In this document: positions 57,445 to 64,000 of the stretch, in pieces
Layout of the letters: each line of letters begins with the position of its first letter
Numbering within the stretch: the stretch's first letter is position 1
Assembly (NCBI RefSeq): GCF_051200825.1
Contig: NZ_CP195158.1
Coordinates: forward strand, 434,001-498,000
DNA: 64,000 bases
DNA from: Formosa sp030427735
Lineage (GTDB): Bacteria; Bacteroidota; Bacteroidia; Flavobacteriales; Flavobacteriaceae
Reading direction: 5' to 3'
Made by a program: the position numbers and the translations under genes
The notes under the pieces: generated by a model
Told to the model about the DNA's origin: nothing
Database searches by the model: none
What the model saw: only the letters and a program-made list of their open reading frames with translations

Positions 57445-58746
57445 TTATTCCAATTCTCTTTTACGTTTACCTGGGTAGGCAATAGAACCGTGTTCTGAGA
57501 TGTCTAAACCGGCAATTTCTTCTTCTTCTGTAACTCTTAATCCGCCACAAGTAGCTTTTAGAATAAGTAATGATACATAAGTTAAAACAATGGCCCAAAC
57601 AGCATAAGCTATAACGCCTATGGCTTGTGCAGCTAATTGAGCTACGCCACCACCGTTAAATAAACCAATACCAGTGTCGCCGTCTACGCCCCAAAGACCA
57701 ATTACTAAGGTTCCCCAGGCGCCAACAACACCGTGTACAGAAATAGCACCTACTGCGTCGTCTATTTTTAAGGTTTTTTCAATGAATCCGATAGAGAATA
57801 CAACTAAGATGCCTCCTATAAGTCCAGCTAATACGGCACCACCTTCTGTCATGTTGCCACAACCAGCGGTAATACTAACTAAACCAGCAAGAGCACCGTT
57901 AAGTGTCATGCCTAAATTTGGTTTTCCGTTTTTAATCCATGTGAATAATAAGGCACTTAAAGCACCAGCTGATGCAGCTAAGTTTGTAACCAATACCACT
58001 TGTGATGCAGCGGCAGAGTCGTCGCCTCCCCAAGCTAATTGAGAACCTCCGTTAAATCCAAACCATCCTAACCAAAGAATGAAAACTCCTAAAGTAGCGT
58101 ACATTTGGTTGTGTCCGTGCATTTCTACAGGTTTACCGTTTAAGAATTTACCAATTCTAGGACCAACCATCCAAGCAGCTACAAGAGCAGCCCAACCCCC
58201 TAAGGAGTGAACAATTGAAGATCCAGCGAAATCGATGAATTCGGCAGGCATGATACCATCGGTATTGTTAAGCCATCCGCCATTCCATTCCCAGCCCCCT
58301 GCAATAGGGTAAATAAATGCAGTTAGTATGATACTGAAAAGTGCGTACGTCGTATATTTTGTGCGTCCTGCAATTGCTCCAGATACAATAGTTGCGGCTG
58401 TAGCAGCAAATACAGTTTGGAAGAATAAGTCGGCAGCGCCTTGAGAGAACACAAAACCGCCCCAGTGGAAGAATCCGCCTGCTTGATCTGCTCCGTACAT
58501 TAACGAATATCCAATGAACCAGAATGCTAAAGATCCAACCGCGATATCCAGGAAGTTTTTCATGGCAATGTTTACGGCGTTTTTAGAATCTGTCATTCCA
58601 GATTCAACTAAGAAAAAGCCTGCCTGCATAAAAAACACAAGTATACCAGACAGTAGCATCCAAAGCATGCCCATATCGTCTTTAACCGCAGCAGCGACTT
58701 CTGACGCATCTTGAATTAATAAAGGAGCATTTAAAAGTATTGACAT
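57445..58746 (-). CDS. amt: Ammonium transporter (first of two)
   Basis: 433 residues, about eleven membrane helices after an N-terminal extension. Twin-His regions 'AGSSIVHSLGGWAALVA' (about 176-192) and 'GAISVHGVVGAWGTLV' are present. It is clearly diverged from the downstream amt (for example 'FFLVESGMTDSKNAVNIAMKNFLD' against 'FAFLEIGLTRQKNTLNILFKNIFI'). The C-terminus 'EEIAGLDISEHGSIAYPGKRK' is the PII-contact tail. It follows the porin gene by 74 bp. Confidence 0.95.
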   Translation of the reverse strand: MSILLNAPLLIQDASEVAAAVKDDMGMLWMLLSGILVFFMQAGFFLVESGMTDSKNAVNIAMKNFLDIAVGSLAFWFIGYSLMYGADQAGGFFHWGGFVFSQGAADLFFQTVFAATAATIVSGAIAGRTKYTTYALFSIILTAFIYPIAGGWEWNGGWLNNTDGIMPAEFIDFAGSSIVHSLGGWAALVAAWMVGPRIGKFLNGKPVEMHGHNQMYATLGVFILWLGWFGFNGGSQLAWGGDDSAAASQVVLVTNLAASAGALSALLFTWIKNGKPNLGMTLNGALAGLVSITAGCGNMTEGGAVLAGLIGGILVVFSIGFIEKTLKIDDAVGAISVHGVVGAWGTLVIGLWGVDGDTGIGLFNGGGVAQLAAQAIGVIAYAVWAIVLTYVSLLILKATCGGLRVTEEEEIAGLDISEHGSIAYPGKRKRELE

Positions 58747-58820
58747 AATTAATAGTTTTTTTGGGTTAGTAGTTTTTATAAAGCAAATTGTTGAATTGCT
58801 TTGTTAGGATTTTTTAGTTT

Positions 58821-59873
58821 TTAGAATGCGTAAATAGCAGCTAGTACAAAAGAACTTAAGCTTTTTTGTGGATTCATGTCTGAGTCCATAAAGTACCAAG
58901 AGTCGTCAGATGCAGAGTCTAATCTAAGTTCTGGCTTAATAGTTAAGTTTTGAATGCTATAGCTTCCTGTTAAAGTTGCAGCAAATACGCTAGAGTCATC
59001 AACACCAGTTCCTATAGCTCCAAAATCGCCATCTTCAACAAAATATTCAGCTCTTAAACCGATTGTAAAATTGTCTGATGTAGAAAACTGTGGGTAGATC
59101 GCACCTCCAGCAAAACCAGTACCGTCGCCATCATACAATGCTGCATTAACACCTAAGTAAAAACTATCGGTAATGTTAAAGCCTCCTGTAAAATCAATTT
59201 CGTAAGCACCGTCGTCTGTTAGTAAGTTTAGGTATTGTCCTTTGTATCCAAGTTGGGCACCAAAGGCATATTTTCCTGTAGGGTTAAACTCTGTCAAGTC
59301 GGTTGGGTTCATAACGGCAAGCATTAAACTGAAATCTTCAGATAGGGCAAAGTCGGCTTTAAGGCCTGTATGGCTAAATGGGCCATAAGAGAATAAGTAA
59401 GATGTACTGTAGTTAAAGTTACCAACTGGCGAGATAACTTCGTAGCCTAAGAAGGTGTTAAAGTTACCAAAGGTTAATGTTACTTTATCGCTAACATTCC
59501 AGTACACGTAAAGTTGGTTTAAGATGTCTCCAGTCATAGAGTACATTGGAGAGGCAAATGTTGCATCTGTACCACGTGGTCCAAATACAAGATCTGCAAC
59601 AAAGCCTACTTTTTCGCCTTCGTACGAAGCGATTAAGTTAGCCATGCCAAGAGCAAAACCAGGAAGGTTTGCGAAAGACGAACCAGGGGCTGCAAAACTT
59701 CCGTCGTCGAATGCTTTGTTTGGGGCATTAAAATTTGCACGATAATAGGCATCTACACTTCCGCTGAAGGAGAATTTCTTTAAGTCTATAATTTCTACTT
59801 TTTCAACAATGGTGTCTTGAGCAAAAATGCTAAACGTAGCCAAAAAGAATGCAAATGGTAATAATTTTTTCAT
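58821..59873 (-). CDS. Outer-membrane beta-barrel porin, OmpL/BBP2-like
   Basis: 350 residues. The signal peptide MKKLLPFAFFLATFSIFAQ is followed by 'LKKFSFSGSVDAYYRANFNAPNK' and alternating amphipathic strands to a C-terminal aromatic, 'LAAIYAF', as in outer-membrane barrels. 'ASYEGEKVGFVADLVFGPRG' is typical of the putative BBP2 porins. Its place as first gene of an ammonium-uptake unit suggests it lets a nitrogen compound through the outer membrane. TAGATTTG (59905-59912) is its likely -7 box. Confidence 0.85.
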   Translation of the reverse strand: MKKLLPFAFFLATFSIFAQDTIVEKVEIIDLKKFSFSGSVDAYYRANFNAPNKAFDDGSFAAPGSSFANLPGFALGMANLIASYEGEKVGFVADLVFGPRGTDATFASPMYSMTGDILNQLYVYWNVSDKVTLTFGNFNTFLGYEVISPVGNFNYSTSYLFSYGPFSHTGLKADFALSEDFSLMLAVMNPTDLTEFNPTGKYAFGAQLGYKGQYLNLLTDDGAYEIDFTGGFNITDSFYLGVNAALYDGDGTGFAGGAIYPQFSTSDNFTIGLRAEYFVEDGDFGAIGTGVDDSSVFAATLTGSYSIQNLTIKPELRLDSASDDSWYFMDSDMNPQKSLSSFVLAAIYAF

Positions 59874-60317
59874 ATTGAATGGGTTTGATTAGTTATTGAC
59901 AGGTCAAATCTAAATAAAAAGTTTTTACACCCCTAAAAAATTAGGGGTAGTGGTTTTATTTTTATGATTTAATCATTTTTACCCCTAAAAAAATGTGGGT
60001 ATTTAAAATTTTATGTGCTATTTTGATTTTAATGGAATGGAAATTCAATAAAAATTGTAAGAATTGTTAATTTTTGTGAATTTAATGCAGGAAAAAACGA
60101 GAAGCTTTAAGAAGAGTTTTGAGGAATTAAAAAAATATTGCATTTTCTTAGTTTGAAAGCGATAATGAATTCGTAAATTACATCCCCAAAAAATTGTAAA
60201 AAGAAAATAAAAGTTTAACTATACTCATAATGTCGTAAAAATTTAAAGGCAATTATTAGAGTATATAGTATACTACTATATTAGTGCTTGCTAATAGCAA
60301 AAATTAACTAAAATTTA
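59874..60317. other. Divergent intergenic region between porin and gltB
   Basis: Apart from the promoter and operator pair of the porin, there is a TAGTATACTA palindrome near 60276 and AT-rich sequence up to gltB. No reading frame or known RNA is seen. A gltB promoter is not clearly recognisable. Confidence 0.5.
59905..60000 (-). promoter_or_regulatory. Promoter and paired operator of the porin-amt-glnB unit
   Basis: The -7 box is TAGATTTG on the minus strand (59905-59912). No -33 TTG is seen; instead ACCCCTAA-N4-TTAGGGGT (59929-59948) occupies that place. A second, imperfect copy ACCCCTAA-N4-ATGTGGGT starts at 59981. The two 20-bp sites are 52 bp apart, about five helical turns, with centres near -40 and -92. 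Confidence 0.6.
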
Positions 60318-63300
60318 ATGATTATGTTGAAGAAACAGGGGTTGTATTTGCCGGAATTTGAACACGATAATTGTGGGGCAGGATTCATTTGTAGTTTGAC
60401 AGGAAGTAGGTCTAATGAAATTATTCATAAAGCATTAGAGATTTTGGTGAAATTAGAACACCGTGGTGCGGTAAGTTCTGATGGAAAAACAGGAGACGGT
60501 GCAGGTATTCTTATAGATATACCACATGATTTTTTTGTAAAGTATTGCGAATTCGATTTGCCTAACCGCGGCGAGTATGCAGTAAGTAATATGTTCTTGC
60601 CAAAAAAGAAAAATCAGCAAGAATTTTGTATAAAAACATTCGAAGCTTGTGTAAAGGAACAAGGGTTGAAATTATTAGGTTGGAGAAATGTGCCAATTAA
60701 TAGTTCTTGCATCGGGAAAATAGCAGCCGTAAGCGAGCCGCATATTAAGCAGGTTTTTATTGGTAAGGGGTCTGATGACCAAACAGATTTCGACTTTAAT
60801 TTGAAACTTTTCGCTGCTAGAAAAATAGCAGAACACACGGTTTACGATTCTAAATTATCGGAGTCTTCGTTTTTCTATTTTCCAAGTTTGTCTACAAAAA
60901 CCATCATTTATAAAGGCTTGTTAATGCCGGAAGATATAAATGTATATTATCAAGATTTGTTAAACCCTGCCTTAGATGCTAAACTGGCTTTAGTACACCA
61001 GCGATTTTCAACAAATACCTTCCCGACATGGGATTTGGCGCAGCCTTTCCGCTACATGTGTCATAACGGGGAGATTAATACCTTAAGAGGAAATGTGTCT
61101 AGAATGTACTCTCGCGAAGAAATTATGGAGAGCGATTGGTTTGGCGACGATATTAAACGTGTTGTGCCAACTATTTTAAGAGGGAAATCGGATTCTGCTT
61201 CTATGGATATGGTGGTTGAATTGTTGTTGATGACAGGACGTTCGTTGCCAGAGGTTATGATGATGTTGGTGCCTGAAGCGTGGGAGAAAAACACAGAAAT
61301 GTCTGATGCTAAAAAAGCGTTCTACGAATTCAACTCGTGTTTAATGGAGCCTTGGGATGGTCCAGCTTCTATTCCATTTACCGATGGAAGTTATATTGGT
61401 GCTGTATTAGATAGAAACGGATTACGTCCGTCACGATATACTGTTACAAAAGACGATTTTGTAATCATGTCTTCAGAAACTGGAGTGGTAGATATCGAGC
61501 CAAATAATGTTAAGTTTCATGGTCGTTTAGAGCCAGGTAAAATGTTCTTGGTGAATATGGATGAAGGCCGTATTGTAAACGATGAAGAAATTAAAGAACA
61601 AATCGCATCTAAGCACCCGTATAGAGAATGGTTAAACAATAACTTAATTCATTTAAGAGATATTCCTTACGGAAGCGATCCTATTGTACATGAAGAAGAA
61701 GATTTAGTAGTAAGACAAAATGTGTTTGGTTACACGCAAGAAGATGTAAATACAATTATTCAGCCAATGGCTCAGGGCGGAAAAGAGCCTATTGGTAGTA
61801 TGGGAAGCGATACCCCAATAGCAGTGCTATCCGATCGTCCTCAGTTAATCTATAACTATTTTAAACAATTATTTGCTCAGGTAACCAACCCGCCGTTAGA
61901 TGGTATTCGTGAAGAATTAATTACAGATATTAGTTTAACATTAGGTGCCGATACTAATATTTTTAAGATTAGTGAGGAACATTGTAGAAAACTTAAAATT
62001 CAAAATCCAGTAATTTCCAAGCAGGATTTAGATAAAATAAAGCACCACGATAAGAGTCCAGATTATCAAGTAACTTCTATTTCTATGTTGTACGACGTTG
62101 TAAAAGGCGTTAACGGACTAGAAAAACGATTAGAAGAAATAGTAGATACGGCCTCGAAAGCTATAGATGGAGGTACAAATATTATTATTCTTTCAGACAG
62201 AAATGTAAGTAAAGATAAAGCGCCAATACCAGCATTGTTAGCGTGTTCTTATGTAAATCATGGCTTGTACAAGCAAAATAAACGCTCTAAAATAAGTCTT
62301 ATTATAGAGTCTGCAGAACCGAGAGAAGTGCATCATTTTGCATTGTTATTTGGTTATGGTGCGAGCGCCATTAACCCGTATATGGTTAATGAAATTATAG
62401 AACAGCAATTGCAGGCTCAGGATGTAACTGGTGTAGATTTTGAAGAAGCAGTTAAAAATTATAACAAAGCTGTTGGGAAAGGAATCTTAAAAGTAATGAA
62501 TAAGATTGGTATTTCTACGCTTAACTCATACAGAGGGTCTCAGTTGTTCGAATGTATCGGGATTAACTCTAAAGTAGTAGAAAAGTATTTCCCATTAACA
62601 CCTACGAGAATTCAAGGTATCGGTTTAAATGAAATCGAACAAGAAATCTCTAAGCGCCACGAAAGAGCGTATCAAGATCAAGAAATTGATGCAGATTTAG
62701 ATTTAGAGATAGGAGGGCAGTACCGTTGGAGACGCGATGGCGAGAAGCATTTATTTAATCCGCTTACCATTGCAAAGCTTCAAGAATCAGTGCGTTCTAA
62801 CAATAAAACAACCTATAAAGAGTATGCCGAACTTGTAAATAACCAAGCTAAAGATTTAATGACTATTAGAGGGTTGTTCGAGTTTACAAATTACGATCCA
62901 ATTTCTATAGAGGAGGTTGAGCCATGGACCGAAATAGTGAAGCGTTTTAAAACGGGAGCCATGTCTTATGGGTCTATTAGTAAAGAAGCGCACGAGAATT
63001 TAGCTATTGCGATGAACCGTATAGGTGGTAAAAGTAACTCAGGAGAAGGTGGTGAAGACCAAGAGCGATTCTATAAAGCATCGGATGGCGATTGGAAAAA
63101 CAGTGCAATTAAGCAGGTGGCTTCGGGACGTTTTGGGGTGACTTCAAACTACTTAACAAGTGCTCAGGAAATTCAAATAAAAATGGCGCAAGGCGCTAAG
63201 CCTGGAGAAGGTGGTCAGTTACCTGGTCCAAAAGTGAATCCTTCCATTGCTAAAACGAGAAATTCTACGCCTTATGTAGGGCTGATTTCGCCACCACCAC

Positions 63301-64000
63301 ATCACGATATTTATTCTATTGAAGATTTATCGCAGTTAATTTACGATTTAAAATCGGCTAACCGCGAAGCTAGAATTAATGTGAAATTGGTTTCCGAAGT
63401 TGGTGTAGGTACAGTTGCGGCTGGTGTTTCTAAAGCTAAAGCCGATGTGGTATTAATCTCTGGTTACGATGGTGGTACAGGGGCATCGCCTTTAACATCG
63501 TTAAAACACGCAGGTTTACCATGGGAGCTAGGAATTGCCGAAGCACAGCAAACTTTGGTAATGAACGATTTAAGAAATCGTATTGTATTGGAGTGCGACG
63601 GACAATTAAAAACAGGACGTGATGTAGCGATAGCATGTTTGTTAGGAGCCGAGGAATTTGGTTTTGCAACAGCGCCGTTAGTGGCTTCGGGTTGTATTAT
63701 GATGCGTGTTTGTCATCTAAATACTTGTCCGGTAGGTATTGCGACTCAAAATCCAGAATTGCGTAAGAAATTCGAAGGTAAGCCAGAGCACGTGGTTAAT
63801 TATATGTATTTCGTGGCTCAGGAACTTCGTGAAATTATGGCTAAACTCGGATTTAGAACAATAAACGAAATGGTTGGGCAGGTGCAAAAATTAAATCGTA
63901 ATAAAGCTATAGAGCATTATAAAGCTTCGGGCATCGATTTAACACCTATTTTACATCAAGTAGAAGTTGGACAGAATGTTAAATTGTACAATACCGAAAC
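60318..64000 (+). CDS. gltB: Glutamate synthase large subunit (C-terminus cut by window edge)
   Basis: 1227 codons are visible from ATG at 60318 (a second ATG is at 60324). After a short propeptide ending 'FEHDN', Cys19 ('CGAGFICSL') is the class II glutaminase nucleophile. 'HQRFSTNTFPTWDLAQPFR' and 'YMCHNGEINTLRGN' complete the amidotransferase. Further on, 'GAMSYGSISKEAHE' starts the FMN domain and 'CIMMRVCHLNTCPVGIATQ' holds the three Cys of the 3Fe-4S cluster. It makes two glutamates from glutamine and 2-oxoglutarate. Divergent from the ammonium-uptake unit, it completes ammonium assimilation. Confidence 0.96.
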   Translation, partial: MIMLKKQGLYLPEFEHDNCGAGFICSLTGSRSNEIIHKALEILVKLEHRGAVSSDGKTGDGAGILIDIPHDFFVKYCEFDLPNRGEYAVSNMFLPKKKNQQEFCIKTFEACVKEQGLKLLGWRNVPINSSCIGKIAAVSEPHIKQVFIGKGSDDQTDFDFNLKLFAARKIAEHTVYDSKLSESSFFYFPSLSTKTIIYKGLLMPEDINVYYQDLLNPALDAKLALVHQRFSTNTFPTWDLAQPFRYMCHNGEINTLRGNVSRMYSREEIMESDWFGDDIKRVVPTILRGKSDSASMDMVVELLLMTGRSLPEVMMMLVPEAWEKNTEMSDAKKAFYEFNSCLMEPWDGPASIPFTDGSYIGAVLDRNGLRPSRYTVTKDDFVIMSSETGVVDIEPNNVKFHGRLEPGKMFLVNMDEGRIVNDEEIKEQIASKHPYREWLNNNLIHLRDIPYGSDPIVHEEEDLVVRQNVFGYTQEDVNTIIQPMAQGGKEPIGSMGSDTPIAVLSDRPQLIYNYFKQLFAQVTNPPLDGIREELITDISLTLGADTNIFKISEEHCRKLKIQNPVISKQDLDKIKHHDKSPDYQVTSISMLYDVVKGVNGLEKRLEEIVDTASKAIDGGTNIIILSDRNVSKDKAPIPALLACSYVNHGLYKQNKRSKISLIIESAEPREVHHFALLFGYGASAINPYMVNEIIEQQLQAQDVTGVDFEEAVKNYNKAVGKGILKVMNKIGISTLNSYRGSQLFECIGINSKVVEKYFPLTPTRIQGIGLNEIEQEISKRHERAYQDQEIDADLDLEIGGQYRWRRDGEKHLFNPLTIAKLQESVRSNNKTTYKEYAELVNNQAKDLMTIRGLFEFTNYDPISIEEVEPWTEIVKRFKTGAMSYGSISKEAHENLAIAMNRIGGKSNSGEGGEDQERFYKASDGDWKNSAIKQVASGRFGVTSNYLTSAQEIQIKMAQGAKPGEGGQLPGPKVNPSIAKTRNSTPYVGLISPPPHHDIYSIEDLSQLIYDLKSANREARINVKLVSEVGVGTVAAGVSKAKADVVLISGYDGGTGASPLTSLKHAGLPWELGIAEAQQTLVMNDLRNRIVLECDGQLKTGRDVAIACLLGAEEFGFATAPLVASGCIMMRVCHLNTCPVGIATQNPELRKKFEGKPEHVVNYMYFVAQELREIMAKLGFRTINEMVGQVQKLNRNKAIEHYKASGIDLTPILHQVEVGQNVKLYNTE

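Noticed and set aside
1..64000. CRISPR array
   Set aside because: No regularly spaced repeats were seen; the repeats found are palindromic, dispersed, or att-type.
1..64000. rRNA genes
   Set aside because: No 16S, 23S or 5S sequence was recognised; the only RNA genes supported are tRNA-Asp and the SAM-II element.

Overview
This 64 kb window is a chromosomal segment of a marine-type flavobacterium (Bacteroidota, Flavobacteriaceae or a close relative). The evidence is AT-rich DNA, promoters of the flavobacterial type (TTG, about 18-21 bp, then TAnnTTTG), type IX secretion C-terminal domains, families largely confined to Bacteroidota (DUF4271, DUF4296, DUF6252, DUF3871, ISAon1-type transposase), a DnaE with a fused proofreading domain, and a SAM-II riboswitch on metK. 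The genus cannot be named from the sequence alone.

Layout. 1-9753: housekeeping genes (saccharopine dehydrogenase-like, DUF423, pckA, hemD-DUF4271, a dolichol-phosphate-mannose-synthase-like GT2, pyrC-DUF4296, an extended SDR, tyrS). 9934-17076: LuxE-like enzyme, two T9SS cargo proteins, an OmpR-type two-component system, a MurG-like glycosyltransferase, trmB-lysE-like-ATL. 17279-20096: an Fe-S/electron-transfer operon (Mrp, NifU-C, TrxR-like ferredoxin reductase, 2Fe-2S ferredoxin). 20093-37892: metallophosphoesterase, TlpA-like lipoprotein plus MG2-type exported protein, acyl-CoA dehydrogenase, trmN6, rpsP-rimM, a DUF6252 lipoprotein, dnaE, trxA, M1 aminopeptidase and DUF58 protein. Two intergenic spaces hold clusters of dispersed palindromic repeats.

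37974-52522: a tRNA-Asp(GTC) gene is the insertion site of a genomic island. A perfect 177-bp direct repeat, starting in the T-loop of the tRNA, flanks it (38032-38208 and 52346-52522; unit length 14,314 bp). Next to the tRNA is an IntDOT-like tyrosine recombinase, then an XRE regulator with a 22-bp palindromic operator, two cargo genes of unknown function, a recombination-type cassette (115-aa protein, Sak4/RecA-like ATPase, DUF3871), a structured non-coding stretch, a winged-helix-like protein, and finally a type I restriction-modification operon. That operon is hsdM-hsdS-X-hsdR with 4-bp overlaps at each S/X/R junction. X is a 611-aa GHKL ATPase with a C-terminal PD-(D/E)xK nuclease-like motif. 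It is the best candidate here for a poorly described system: a type I RM operon carrying a MutL/MORC-like ATPase-nuclease.

52523-54075: two relics of ISAon1-type transposase genes. 54212-64000: metK under a SAM-II riboswitch, then a nitrogen module, porin-amt-glnB-amt on the minus strand. This is divergent from gltB (cut by the window end). A pair of ACCCCTAA/TTAGGGGT-type palindromes exactly 52 bp apart lies upstream of the porin promoter.
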